This document shows positions 51,018-59,581 of a stretch of 64,000 nucleotides of DNA, piece by piece. The position numbers and the translations under genes were made by a program. The notes under the pieces were generated by a model. It was not told the DNA's origin. It worked only from the letters and a program-made list of their open reading frames with translations, and searched no databases. Position 1 is the first letter of the stretch. Every line of letters starts with the position of its first letter. This DNA comes from Terribacillus saccharophilus (GTDB lineage: Bacteria > Bacillota > Bacilli > Bacillales > Amphibacillaceae): assembly GCA_900110015.1 (NCBI GenBank), contig FOCD01000002.1, positions 558,001 through 622,000 of the forward strand, read 5' to 3'.

Positions 51018-51515
51018 TTATCTATTATCCACTTTCTCCGGATACATATCATGGTTCATCATACGATGATCTGCCATTTGCTCATACTTCGTGCCTGGAC
51101 GGCCGTAGTTGACGTATGGATCGATAGAGATGCCGCCGCGTGGTGTGAACTTGCCCCATACTTCGATGTAGCGTGGGTTCATCAGTTCTTTAAGGTCATT
51201 CAGGATGATGTTGATGCAGTCTTCATGGAAGTCTCCATGGTTACGGAAGCTGAATAGATACAGCTTCAGTGATTTACTTTCCACCATTTTTTCATCCGGA
51301 ATATAACTGATGTATACCGTACCGAAATCAGGCTGGTTCGTAATAGGACATAGCGTCGTGAATTCCGGACAGTTGAATTTCACGAAATAATCACGGTATG
51401 TGTGTTTATTATCAAAGGTTTCTAGAACCTCAGGTTTGTAATCGAAATCGTAGACATTGTTTTGGTTGCCAAGCAATGTTACGTCTTCCATTTCTTCAGG
51501 ATTTCTTCCTGCCAT
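51018..51515 (-). CDS. queF: NADPH-dependent 7-cyano-7-deazaguanine reductase
   Basis: Reduces preQ0 to preQ1 in queuosine synthesis. The 165-residue unimodular QueF has the nucleophile Cys in [25 protein letters not shown] (about residue 56, with catalytic Asp next) and the NADPH/QueF motif [24 protein letters not shown] (about 79-102). In B. subtilis it is the last gene of queCDEF; here it stands alone with its own promoter (minus strand GAGACA 51579-51584, 17 bp, TATAAT 51556-51561). I see no preQ1 riboswitch in the short leader. Confidence 0.95.
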   Translation of the reverse strand: MAGRNPEEMEDVTLLGNQNNVYDFDYKPEVLETFDNKHTYRDYFVKFNCPEFTTLCPITNQPDFGTVYISYIPDEKMVESKSLKLYLFSFRNHGDFHEDCINIILNDLKELMNPRYIEVWGKFTPRGGISIDPYVNYGRPGTKYEQMADHRMMNHDMYPEKVDNR

Positions 51516-51571
51516 TTGTATTCCTCCTTGTTGCTTTTTTGCACAAGCGTTTCTTATTATAAAGGATTTTC

Positions 51572-52444
51572 TTAATTTTGTCTCATAAAGGAGATGACCT
51601 CAGCATCCGTTGGCATTCCGGCCTGTGCACCGTGTGATCCGATTTGCAAGGCGGCTGCTGCGTTTGCATAGCTGCAAGCTTCTGACAGCGAACTGCCGCT
51701 TGCCAGCTTCAGTCCCAGTGCCGCATTGAATGTGTCACCTGCACCTGTCGTGTCGACTGCAGACACAGGGAACGCTGCAACATGGCCTCCACTGTAAATA
51801 ACGCCTTCCTCACCTTTTGTAATGACAAGTTTGTCGGGGAACTCCTGTAAAGCTTTATTTGTATCCTCAAATAGAATCGCCGCTTCGGATTCATTCGGTG
51901 TGATGTAAGCAGCCTGATTGATAACTTCTTCAGGAAGTGACTGTGCTGGTGCTGGATTCACTATGTAAGGCACATTTACTTCTTTACAGCACTTCGCCGC
52001 TGCCGCTACAGTCTCTAACGGAACCTCAAGCTGGATGAGTACGATATCACTGTTTTGGATTACATCTCGTTTTGTCTCGATATAATCCGGCGTAAGGTGA
52101 AAGTTGGCTCCTGGAATAACTGTAATGCTGTTATCTCCATCCACTACTTGAATGACAGCAACACCGGATGACGTATCGGCTCTTCCTACGTGCTCTGTCT
52201 CTACACCTTCCTGACGGAGAACTTGCATTAATTCATTCCCGAAAGGATCCTTACCGACCATCCCAATCATTGTAACATCCGCTCCAAGTCGCGCTGCAGC
52301 TACGGCTTGATTGGCACCCTTGCCGCCAGGAAAGGTCTCGAAACGTTCACCAAGTATCGTCTCTCCTGCTGCAGGGCGTTTATTAGATGTGGCTGTCAAA
52401 TCCATATTGAGGCTGCCAATTATAGTTATTCTCGGCTGCGACAT
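51572..52444 (-). CDS. rbsK: Ribokinase
   Basis: Phosphorylates ribose to ribose-5-phosphate. The 290-residue PfkB-family protein has [39 protein letters not shown] (signature 1, about 40-68), [11 protein letters not shown], and the anion hole with catalytic Asp [20 protein letters not shown] (signature 2, about 240-258). It lies 13 bp downstream of purU on the same strand, with no rbs transporter or repressor gene nearby, so ribose probably arises inside the cell, for example from nucleosides. Confidence 0.93.
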   Translation of the reverse strand: MSQPRITIIGSLNMDLTATSNKRPAAGETILGERFETFPGGKGANQAVAAARLGADVTMIGMVGKDPFGNELMQVLRQEGVETEHVGRADTSSGVAVIQVVDGDNSITVIPGANFHLTPDYIETKRDVIQNSDIVLIQLEVPLETVAAAAKCCKEVNVPYIVNPAPAQSLPEEVINQAAYITPNESEAAILFEDTNKALQEFPDKLVITKGEEGVIYSGGHVAAFPVSAVDTTGAGDTFNAALGLKLASGSSLSEACSYANAAAALQIGSHGAQAGMPTDAEVISFMRQN

Positions 52445-52457
52445 AGCTAGTCCCCCT

Positions 52458-53357
52458 TTAAAATACGATCGTTTTATTGCCGAAAACGATTACCCGATCA
52501 TCTACATGCCATTTAATTGCCCGCATAAGCACACTGCGTTCGACAAGACGACCTACACGTTTCAAGTCTTCCGCTTTATCCTTATGATTGACCCGATGGA
52601 TATCTTGTTCGATGATTGGTCCTTCATCCAAATCAGAAGTAACGTAATGACTTGTTGCACCGATTAATTTCACACCTCGATCAAAGGCGCGCTCATATGG
52701 TTTTGCGCCAATGAAGGCTGGGAGGAAGCTATGATGAATATTAATGATGTTATTTTTATAATTTTCTAAGAAACCAGGTGTCAGAATCTGCATGTATCTT
52801 GCAAGAATGACAGTATCGATATTGTATTGTTCCAATAGCTCAAGCTGCTGACGTTCTGCTTGCTGACGGATATCTTTGTTTGCAGGGATATGATGGAAAG
52901 GTATATTGTAGGATTCCGCCAGTTCCCGAGCGTCTTCATGATTGCTGACAATCACAGAAAGATCAGCCATGAGATGTCCGCTTTCATATTCCCAAAGAAT
53001 CTCCTGCAAACAATGCAGCTCTTTGGAGACGAAGAGCGCTAATTTCTTCAGATCCCGTACGCGTACAAGCTGCCACTCCATTTGAAAATGCTCCGCTATT
53101 TGCTGGAAGCCGTGCTCCAGCTGCTGCTGTGTATTGCCGTCTTGCTGGCACTCGAATTCAATCCGAAGGAAGAAGCTTCCTCCATCAGGATCTGTTGTGT
53201 ATTGATTTGATTCCATAATATTTGCTTGCTGTTTATAAAGAAACTCGGAAACCGCTGCAACAATCCCCGGCTGATCAGGACAGGAAATGACGATCCGATA
53301 TCTGTTTTCATTCTGCTGCTGGAAAGCTTTGATTTTTTCTAGATAATGTACGGCCAT
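52458..53357 (-). CDS. purU: Formyltetrahydrofolate deformylase
   Basis: Hydrolyses 10-formyl-THF to formate and THF, supplying formate to PurT and balancing the folate pool. The 299-residue protein has an N-terminal ACT domain (about 17-95, YRIVISCPDQPGIVAAVSEFLYKQQANIMESNQ) and a formyltransferase-fold domain (about 105-299) with the catalytic set NPHHSFLPAF-like INIHHSFLPAFIGAKPYERAF and GATSHYVTSDLDEGPIIEQD. AGGAGG six bases upstream fixes ATG 53357. It is followed by rbsK after 13 bp. Confidence 0.94.
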   Translation of the reverse strand: MAVHYLEKIKAFQQQNENRYRIVISCPDQPGIVAAVSEFLYKQQANIMESNQYTTDPDGGSFFLRIEFECQQDGNTQQQLEHGFQQIAEHFQMEWQLVRVRDLKKLALFVSKELHCLQEILWEYESGHLMADLSVIVSNHEDARELAESYNIPFHHIPANKDIRQQAERQQLELLEQYNIDTVILARYMQILTPGFLENYKNNIINIHHSFLPAFIGAKPYERAFDRGVKLIGATSHYVTSDLDEGPIIEQDIHRVNHKDKAEDLKRVGRLVERSVLMRAIKWHVDDRVIVFGNKTIVF

Positions 53358-53423
53358 GACTAACCTCCTAATATTCTTCTATCTTAACGATTGTATCTTG
53401 TTTCTACAACAGGAATTCTGACA

Positions 53424-53458
53424 AAAAAATACGATTCCAAATGAATGGAATCGTATGT
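53424..53458 (-). terminator. Terminator of the argCJBD operon
   Basis: ATACGATTCCA pairs perfectly with TGGAATCGTAT around a six-base loop, then seven T on the minus strand, shortly after the argD stop. Confidence 0.92.
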
Positions 53459-53480
53459 ATTGTATGAGCGAAGAGAAGCT

Positions 53481-54659
53481 TTATTCACCCGCAATCTGTT
53501 TCAATGTTTCAATACAGAAATCAACTTCCGCTTTGTTCGTGTTTAGTGGTGGCAAAATCCGAAGTACATGTTCTCCAGCTACTAGCACGAGCAAGCCTAG
53601 ATCCCGTGCCTGATTGACAAGGTCAATTGCTTTTCCTGTTGTACCAAGACCAAGCAGCAGTCCTTTCCCACGCACATCAGTAAATGCACTTGAAGCAGCT
53701 GCGAGGTTCTCCAGCTCACTACGGAAATAGTCAGAAGTCTCTTGTACTTCAATCAGAAATTGAGGATTCGCAATTACTTCCAATGTCGACTTGCCTGCCG
53801 CTGCTGCTACCGGATTGCCTCCGAAAGTGCTGCCATGACTGCCAGCTTCAAATGCCGCCGCTGCTTTACCCGTTGCCAGCATAGCCCCAATCGGAATACC
53901 TGAAGCCAGTCCTTTTGCGGTTGTCAGCACATCTGGTTCCAGCTCGTACTGCTCATAAGCATAAAGCGTGCCGGTACGACCGACTCCAGTTTGTACTTCA
54001 TCCAGCATAAACAGTACATCATGCTCCTTACAAAGACGTTCTACTTCCTTCACCCATGCAGGATCAGCTGGAATGACGCCGCCTTCTCCTTGAACAAGCT
54101 CTAATAATACGCCGCATGTATCCGGACCAATCAGCTCATCAAGTGCTTCCATATCATTATAAGGAAGATGGCGGAAACCTTTTGTCAGCGGCGCGAAATA
54201 CTTCTGGATCTTTTCCTGACCCGTTGCGGCTAACGTAGCTAATGTCCGGCCGTGGAACGATTGACTGAAAGTAACCACCTCAAATCCAGTCGTTCCTTTC
54301 ACCTTCTGAGCGTAGCTGCGTGCCAGCTTGATTGCCGCTTCATTAGCCTCTGCACCACTATTGGCGAAGAATACTTGATCGGCGAATGTATGGGCAGTCA
54401 AAAGCTCCGCTAATTGCTCTTGCACCGGTATACGATATAGGTTGGAACAATGCCAAAGGGTATCCAGCTGTTCTTTGACAGCTTCCTTGACTGTTGCAGG
54501 AGCGTGACCTAAATTGCAAGTAGCGATTCCTGCAGTATAATCCAGGTATTGCTTACCGTCAGCATCCCAGACATAGCTTCTTTCTCCTTTTGCGATAGAG
54601 ATCGGAAATCTGCTGTAAGTCGGCATAACAGAAGATATTGCTGCATGTGTTTCAGACAT
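53481..54659 (-). CDS. argD: Acetylornithine aminotransferase
   Basis: PLP-dependent transaminase making N-acetylornithine. The 392-residue class III protein has YLDYTAGIATCNLGHAP, FFANSGAEANEAAIKLARSYAQ (about 100), SFHGRTLATLAATGQEK, LDEVQTGVGRTG (Asp binding PLP) and the Schiff-base Lys in DVLTTAKGLASGIPIGAM (about 243), then HGSTFGGNPVAAAAG. The start overlaps the argB stop by 8 bp. It is the last gene of argCJBD. Confidence 0.96.
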   Translation of the reverse strand: MSETHAAISSVMPTYSRFPISIAKGERSYVWDADGKQYLDYTAGIATCNLGHAPATVKEAVKEQLDTLWHCSNLYRIPVQEQLAELLTAHTFADQVFFANSGAEANEAAIKLARSYAQKVKGTTGFEVVTFSQSFHGRTLATLAATGQEKIQKYFAPLTKGFRHLPYNDMEALDELIGPDTCGVLLELVQGEGGVIPADPAWVKEVERLCKEHDVLFMLDEVQTGVGRTGTLYAYEQYELEPDVLTTAKGLASGIPIGAMLATGKAAAAFEAGSHGSTFGGNPVAAAAGKSTLEVIANPQFLIEVQETSDYFRSELENLAAASSAFTDVRGKGLLLGLGTTGKAIDLVNQARDLGLLVLVAGEHVLRILPPLNTNKAEVDFCIETLKQIAGE

Positions 54660-55452
54660 GATGTGCCTCCTCCGATAATGTTATGGTAGTACCTGCGACT
54701 TTCCCTTCCACTAACTGCAGCAAACTGTCATCAGAAAGCCCGTTTACGATCGTGACTTTTCCTGCTCCATGCTCCAAAGCTTCTAGTGCTGCCCGGACTT
54801 TCGGGATCATACCATCTTTAATCAACCCTTCAGCCATCATTTGCTTCAATTCACTGTCTGTTACATTCGTGAGCATCTGTTTCTGCCCATTCACTTGCCG
54901 ATAAATGCCTGGGATGTCACTTATGAAGCACAGCTCCGCATTCAAGGCTCGCGCGATAGCTGATGCCGCTAAATCGGCATTGATGTTAAATCGTGAATTA
55001 CCCTCCCCGCCAGCAAGCGGGGAAATGACCGGGATGTTGTCTTGTAAGACAATCTGCTCGATAAGTGCCGTATTCACTTCTGTCACATTACCGACAAGTC
55101 CGAGTTTATCTGCATTTATAACAGGTTCTGCGTATAACAGCTTACCGTCCAGACCGCTGACACCATATGCATCCGTTCTGCTCATCAGCTTCCGAACAAG
55201 AAACTTATTCACAGCTCCGCTAAGTGCCATCTCAACAACATCCAGTACCTCTTCGGTTGTCACCCGCAGACCATCGACGAATTCCGTCTTCACCCCGGTT
55301 TGTTCCAGCAGCTCATTAATCAGCTTACCGCCTCCATGGACGATGACAGGCTTCCAATCACCCTGCTTTTGAATAGCAGCGATGTTATCATAGAAATTAT
55401 CCGGCAGCTGGTCGATAATACTGCCGCCGCATTTTATAATAAGAAATTTCAT
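54652..55452 (-). CDS. argB: N-acetylglutamate kinase
   Basis: Phosphorylates N-acetylglutamate. The 266-residue amino-acid-kinase-fold protein has FLIIKCGGSIID (ATP-binding, residue 2 on), VIVHGGGKLINELLEQTG (about 40-57), FVDGLRVTTEEVLDVVEMALSGAVNK and INADLAASAIARALNAELCFISDIPGI. ATG 55452 has GGGGGC six bases upstream; a longer frame reaches into argJ without a binding site. It lacks the N-terminal extension found in arginine-inhibited hexameric forms, consistent with the cyclic pathway using ArgJ. It follows argJ by 13 bp. Confidence 0.95.
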   Translation of the reverse strand: MKFLIIKCGGSIIDQLPDNFYDNIAAIQKQGDWKPVIVHGGGKLINELLEQTGVKTEFVDGLRVTTEEVLDVVEMALSGAVNKFLVRKLMSRTDAYGVSGLDGKLLYAEPVINADKLGLVGNVTEVNTALIEQIVLQDNIPVISPLAGGEGNSRFNINADLAASAIARALNAELCFISDIPGIYRQVNGQKQMLTNVTDSELKQMMAEGLIKDGMIPKVRAALEALEHGAGKVTIVNGLSDDSLLQLVEGKVAGTTITLSEEAHHV

Positions 55453-55465
55453 TTCGCTGCCCCCT

Positions 55466-56689
55466 TCACGTCCGGTAAGAAGCATTGATTTTGACGTAAT
55501 CGTATGACAGATCACAGCCCCAGGCAGTCGCTTCCCCAGTTCCTTCCTGCAAATTGATCGTGATCACAACGTTATCCTGCTTTAAGTATTCACTAGCTTC
55601 CATCTCATCAAATAATACGGGAGTCCCTTCCTGTACGACCAATACATCTCCGAGCCAAACTGAAATTTTATCCGGCGAGAAGGATGCACCGCTATAACCA
55701 GCTGCTGTAATGATTCGGCCCCAATTCGGATCTGCTCCATATACTGCCGCTTTCACCAAGCTGGAAGCTACTACCGCTTTCCCGATTTTCCGTGCCTCTT
55801 CTGATGATTGCGCCTGCTTTACACAAACTTCAACTAGCTTTGTCGCACCTTCCCCGTCACGGGCGATTTTCTTGGCCAATTCCTGTGAAACATACTGGAA
55901 AGCAGTACAGAATTTCTCCCATTCCGGATGATTTGGGTTTAGCTCCTTGTTGCCTGCTTTTCCGTTTGCAAGCACAAGCACCATATCATTAGTGCTCGTA
56001 TCTCCATCTACTGTAATCATATTGTAAGATTTATCCGTCGTCTTCCGCAGCTGATTCTCCAGCACATCAGCGGGAATGACGGCGTCCGTTGTCACAAAGG
56101 CTAGCATAGTGGCCATATTCGGGTGAATCATGCCAGATCCTTTTGCCGCTCCGCCTATTGTAATTGGTACGCCATCAATTTCTACGCTGACTGCAAGCTG
56201 CTTTGTACATGTATCTGTTGTAAGAATAGCTTGAGCGAAATCCTCCGCTTTGCCTTCTCCAGATATCGAATGAATCCCCGACATTATCTTATCCATCGGC
56301 AGCTGAACGCCAATCAGTCCAGTTGATGCTACTGCCGCATGCTGTACTTGAATTCCGAGCTGATCTGAGAAAGCTTTGCGCATCGCATAAGCATTAGCCA
56401 AACCTTCTTCTCCTGTACATGCATTCGCGTTGGCGCTATTTACTACAATTGCCTGCAGCTTCCCCTCTTGCTGAATACTTTCTTCTGTTACAAGAAGCGG
56501 AGCTGCCCGAAAAGAATTCAATGTATATACTCCAGCAGCAGCTGCTGGAACTTCTGAATAGACCCATCCCATATCAAGCTTGTTATGCTTGCGGAGACCA
56601 ATTGAGACACCGCCAGCCTGGAATCCGTTTGGACTGGTGATATTGCCGTTTTCAATAACTGTATATATCGCCTGTTCTGTCTTTATCAT
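55466..56689 (-). CDS. argJ: Bifunctional ornithine acetyltransferase / N-acetylglutamate synthase
   Basis: Moves the acetyl group from acetylornithine back to glutamate. The 407-residue precursor has GFQAGGVSIGLR, NSANANACTGEEGL and the self-processing site in KGSGMIHPNMATMLAF, where cleavage before the catalytic Thr (of ATML) gives alpha and beta chains. ATG 56689 sits close to AGGAGAGGG and is preferred over an in-frame start at 56728. Its presence means the arginine pathway is the acetyl-recycling type, so argA and argE may not be needed. Gaps to argC and argB are 14 and 13 bp. Confidence 0.96.
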   Translation of the reverse strand: MIKTEQAIYTVIENGNITSPNGFQAGGVSIGLRKHNKLDMGWVYSEVPAAAAGVYTLNSFRAAPLLVTEESIQQEGKLQAIVVNSANANACTGEEGLANAYAMRKAFSDQLGIQVQHAAVASTGLIGVQLPMDKIMSGIHSISGEGKAEDFAQAILTTDTCTKQLAVSVEIDGVPITIGGAAKGSGMIHPNMATMLAFVTTDAVIPADVLENQLRKTTDKSYNMITVDGDTSTNDMVLVLANGKAGNKELNPNHPEWEKFCTAFQYVSQELAKKIARDGEGATKLVEVCVKQAQSSEEARKIGKAVVASSLVKAAVYGADPNWGRIITAAGYSGASFSPDKISVWLGDVLVVQEGTPVLFDEMEASEYLKQDNVVITINLQEGTGEATAWGCDLSYDYVKINASYRT

Positions 56690-56703
56690 TTGATCCCTCT
56701 CCT

Positions 56704-57741
56704 TTATGGATAAACCGGCAGCATCCACAATCCTGCAGTCTGCTCCCAGCCTTGCATGATATTCATATTTTGGATGGCTTGGCCTGCCGCTCCTTTTACC
56801 AAGTTGTCGATAACCGATACGATAGTCAGCCTGTTTGTCCGCTTATCCACATGCAATCCGATATCACAGAAATTACTAGTAGCTACTTCCTTTGTTGCTG
56901 GCCATTCTCCTTGTGATCTGATTCGCACAAATGGATGTGAATGATAGTAATTTTCATATGATTCTAATAATTCAGCTTCTGATAAGTCCGTTTTAAGATC
57001 TGCATAAATGGTTGCGAGAATTCCCCTCGTCATCGGAACAAGCTGCGTGGAAAAGGTAACAGCCTGCTGCGAACCACCTACTCCTGCTAAAATCTGTTCT
57101 ATCTCTGGGATGTGCTTATGCGCTCCCAACTTATAAGCTTTTACATTTTCATTTATCTCACTATAATGCGTTATAGCACTTAAAGACTTACCAGCTCCAG
57201 AAAGACCTGATTTGGCATCGATGATGATGGAAGATGGATCAATCAGACCATTATGTACTGCCGGCAGCAGACCGAGCAATGTAGCTGTCGGATAACAACC
57301 AGGATTAGCAACAAAAGCAGCTCCCGCAATCTCTTCGCCATTCAGCTCAGGCAGTCCGTAAACCGCTTTATCCAACAAATCAGCTGATGCAGCGTCCTGC
57401 TTATACCATTCCTTGTATACTGCTGGATCCTTCAAGCGGAAATCACCAGCTAAATCCACACAGCGGATACCTGCTTCTGCAAGCTCCGGAAGAAGATCTC
57501 TGCTTACCCCAGGAGGAGCAGCAAAAAATGCAAAGTCTACTTTCTCCTTCAAGACTGAAATATCAAAGGTTTCCATAGTTCCTTCTACAAACCCATCCGT
57601 ATGCGGATACAATGCTGTTAATGAGTTCCCCGCATTAGAATGGGATATAATTGCTTTCACTTCTGCATATGGATGTATATGCAAAAGCCTGAGTAATTCT
57701 ACCGCACCATAACCTGTACCGCCTATTATTGCGACTTTCAC
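56704..57741 (-). CDS. argC: N-acetyl-gamma-glutamyl-phosphate reductase
   Basis: NADPH-dependent reduction of acetylglutamyl phosphate. The 345-residue protein has the Rossmann start VAIIGGTGYGAVELLRLL, the catalytic Cys in AAFVANPGCYPTATLLGLLPA (about residue 147), KSGLSGAGK and the catalytic His in AYKLGAHKHIPEIEQIL. GTG 57741 has AGGAGG eight bases upstream. It is the first gene of argCJBD, with a promoter overlapped by an ArgR box. Confidence 0.96.
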   Translation of the reverse strand: MKVAIIGGTGYGAVELLRLLHIHPYAEVKAIISHSNAGNSLTALYPHTDGFVEGTMETFDISVLKEKVDFAFFAAPPGVSRDLLPELAEAGIRCVDLAGDFRLKDPAVYKEWYKQDAASADLLDKAVYGLPELNGEEIAGAAFVANPGCYPTATLLGLLPAVHNGLIDPSSIIIDAKSGLSGAGKSLSAITHYSEINENVKAYKLGAHKHIPEIEQILAGVGGSQQAVTFSTQLVPMTRGILATIYADLKTDLSEAELLESYENYYHSHPFVRIRSQGEWPATKEVATSNFCDIGLHVDKRTNRLTIVSVIDNLVKGAAGQAIQNMNIMQGWEQTAGLWMLPVYP

Positions 57742-57780
57742 GAACGTAACCTCCTATAAACAAGTACGAATTAGTTAGTA

Positions 57781-57810
57781 ATTATACTTTAGTATGTATT
57801 TTTATTCAAT
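57781..57810 (-). promoter_or_regulatory. argC promoter overlapped by an ARG box
   Basis: Minus strand TTGAAT (57804-57809), 17-bp spacer, perfect TATAAT (57781-57786). The 18-mer at 57793-57810, TATGTATTTTTATTCAAT on the plus strand, fits the ArgR/AhrC ARG-box pattern (ATG-AT-N4-ATTCA) and covers the -35 box, so arginine-bound ArgR should repress. Confidence 0.8.
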
Positions 57811-58115
57811 AGGTAAGGTAAAAATTATAAACTAACCAATCCCTCTTCCGACCTCAACATTACAAGCTGTATATACTATTACTTTTTAAGGAAATTTCTC
57901 TTATCATCAGATACAACTATATAGATATATCTATTAATTTTAGGGAGGAGAACATGTGAAAATAAAATCTTTATAAAAGATTAGGAGTTGAATTTTTAAA
58001 GAAGGACAGCTGATTGCTAAAAAACTTCAGCTTGATAAGATGAACTGACTTCGAATATTTATAATAGAGGAAACGCAACTGCTGTGCGCTTTCTTGCATA
58101 TACTTATTAAAATCA
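57811..58115. other. Intergenic region between argC and the HPr-like gene
   Basis: No gene I can support. A GGGAGGAG site (57943-57950) precedes a six-codon GTG mini-ORF (57956-57976, V-K-I-K-S-L-stop). In the same frame, after two more stops, FKEGQLIAKKLQLDKMN is readable up to a stop at about 58048, which might be a decayed short gene. A TATAAT-like box (about 58049) is also present. Confidence 0.35.
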
Positions 58116-58172
58116 TTGCACTCGCTGTACAGTATGTTATACTGCTATCAAGAAACGTTGTAAGCGCTATCA
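58116..58172 (+). promoter_or_regulatory. Promoter with palindrome and cre site before the HPr-like gene
   Basis: TTGCAC (58116-58121), 16-bp spacer, TATACT (58138-58143). The -10 lies inside a perfect palindrome CAGTAT-GTT-ATACTG (58130-58144). A cre site TGTAAGCGCTATCA (58159-58172) matches the CcpA consensus TGWAANCGNTNWCA at all positions, at about +10 to +23, a repressing position. Confidence 0.75.
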
Positions 58173-58246
58173 ATAAGTTAATCTTGCACTTTTCTGCTAC
58201 TGATGTAAAATTTGGTATGGCAAATGGAGACAAAGGAGAATGATAT

Positions 58247-58501
58247 ATGCGATCAAAGAAAACACTTATCCATGCTGCAGTAGATATTAATCAGACTGCA
58301 AACCAGTTCAAATCAAGTATTGTATTAGTAATGGATAATAAAGTGGTAGATGCCAAAAGTATGCTCGGGCTCTCCAATAGTGTACTGACGTCTGATTTCT
58401 TCCGCTTGGAGATATATGGTGAAGACGCCGAAGAAGCGAAAAAGGCAATGCGAGATGTATTCTTAAGCAATGGCTTGCCAGTGGAAATCAGCAATAAATA
58501 A
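58247..58501 (+). CDS. HPr-like protein with altered PTS active site
   Basis: An 84-residue protein of HPr/Crh fold. VVDAKSMLGLSNS (about 33-45) corresponds to the regulatory Ser46 region (NLKSIMGV in HPr), and LEIYGEDAEEAKKAMRDVF to the last strand and helix. The N-terminal HARPA signature is not intact: either the line TLIHAAVDINQ is aligned as IHA with Arg17-Pro18 deleted, or without gaps Leu7 replaces His15. Either way, normal phosphotransfer is doubtful, while the Ser site is kept, as in Crh. AAAGGAG eight bases before the ATG and an in-frame TGA upstream fix the start. A perfect cre site lies 75 bp upstream. Probable role: CcpA co-effector or antagonist; unproven. Confidence 0.7.
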   Translation: MRSKKTLIHAAVDINQTANQFKSSIVLVMDNKVVDAKSMLGLSNSVLTSDFFRLEIYGEDAEEAKKAMRDVFLSNGLPVEISNK

Positions 58502-58536
58502 AAAGACAGCTTCGGATATCCGAAGCTGTCTTTTCT
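58500..58536. terminator. Bidirectional terminator after the HPr-like gene
   Basis: AAAAGACAGCTTCGG pairs perfectly with CCGAAGCTGTCTTTT around ATAT. Confidence 0.92.
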
Positions 58537-58537
58537 A

Positions 58538-59482
58538 TTAGATTCGGGATGGCTTCGGAACGATCTTGTTTCGAAGCTGGCCGATTCCTTCTATTTCAAT
58601 CTCAACTACATCCCCGTCTTTTAGAAACTGCGGCGGATCCATCGCGAATCCGACGCCATTCGGTGTACCTGTCATGATGACATCTCCTGGTTCTAATGTC
58701 ATGATGCCTGATATGAAAGAAACCAAATGAGGTACAGAGAAAATCAGATGTTTTGTACTGGAATCCTGTCGTTTTTCGCCATTTACAAACGTACGAATCG
58801 CAAGATTGGATACGTCATCGATTTCTTCCGCTGTGACAAGATGCGGGCCCATTGGAGCACTGCGATCTAAAGTCTTTCCTTGTAGGAATTGCGGAGTACG
58901 GCGCTGCAAGTCACGTGCCGACACATCATTGGCAACAGTATACCCTGCTATGTAGTCCATTGCCTCACTTTCTGTTACCTCTTGCGCTCTTCTCCCAATT
59001 ACTACTGCGAGTTCTCCTTCATAATCCAATTTCTCAGTCAGCTTGGAATGGTATACACCTTGATCATGTGCACATACCGCATTTGCGAACTTACCGAAAA
59101 GAACTGGATACTCTGGCAGTTCCCGTCCCATTTCTTCAATATGATCTTTATAATTCAAACCTACACAAATGATCTTCCCAGGCTTCGGCACAGGTGGTCC
59201 GAGTATGATTTCTTCTGCTCTGTACTGGACCTCCTCCAGCCCTTCCGCAAGAGCAAATGCTTCCGCACGGAATGCACGCTTCATTGCGTGAGGACCCATA
59301 TTGTAGAAAGCATTCGGATCGGCTGGGAGCAAACTCTCGACTGTCATTGCCAAATCTAATTCACTCTCTGACAGCAAATAGCGCCGGTATGCTTCCTGCA
59401 AGTCGATAATACGCCCTTCCACTTTGCTTCCGATTCGATACGGATTAAGGTCTCTGCCAACTTTATAAGCTACTAGCTTCAT
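58538..59482 (-). CDS. Fumarylacetoacetate hydrolase-family protein, YisK/YcgM-like
   Basis: A 314-residue FAH-superfamily enzyme. A short N-terminal domain (about 1-95) is followed by the FAH fold: ICVGLNYKDHIEEMG (about 105), LFGKFANAV, LDYEGELAVVIGRRAQEV (metal ligands Glu-x-Glu and later Asp), VANDVSARDLQ and MTGTPNGVGFAMDPP. Members hydrolyse or decarboxylate beta-diketones and oxaloacetate-like acids. ATG 59482 has AGGAGAGG five bases upstream; a longer frame reads through the divergent promoter. Single gene, divergent from the nucleoside hydrolase. Substrate not predictable; oxaloacetate decarboxylase activity is known for YisK. Confidence 0.85.
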   Translation of the reverse strand: MKLVAYKVGRDLNPYRIGSKVEGRIIDLQEAYRRYLLSESELDLAMTVESLLPADPNAFYNMGPHAMKRAFRAEAFALAEGLEEVQYRAEEIILGPPVPKPGKIICVGLNYKDHIEEMGRELPEYPVLFGKFANAVCAHDQGVYHSKLTEKLDYEGELAVVIGRRAQEVTESEAMDYIAGYTVANDVSARDLQRRTPQFLQGKTLDRSAPMGPHLVTAEEIDDVSNLAIRTFVNGEKRQDSSTKHLIFSVPHLVSFISGIMTLEPGDVIMTGTPNGVGFAMDPPQFLKDGDVVEIEIEGIGQLRNKIVPKPSRI

Positions 59483-59581
59483 CCAAACCTCTCCTTTTTT
59501 TGTGCGAATACTCAAAATTGATTCTCTCTTTCTATGATATAGTAAGAAAGTCAGACAGCATAGAAGAAAGGGAGTCATAAA

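Noticed and set aside
51516-51571. preQ1 riboswitch before queF
   Set aside because: The leader is short and no preQ1 aptamer blocks are visible; only a sigma-A promoter is supported.
57765-57785. Second ARG box downstream of the argC start (ACGAATTAGTTAGTAATTAT)
   Set aside because: Too many mismatches to the consensus; only the site on the -35 box is convincing.
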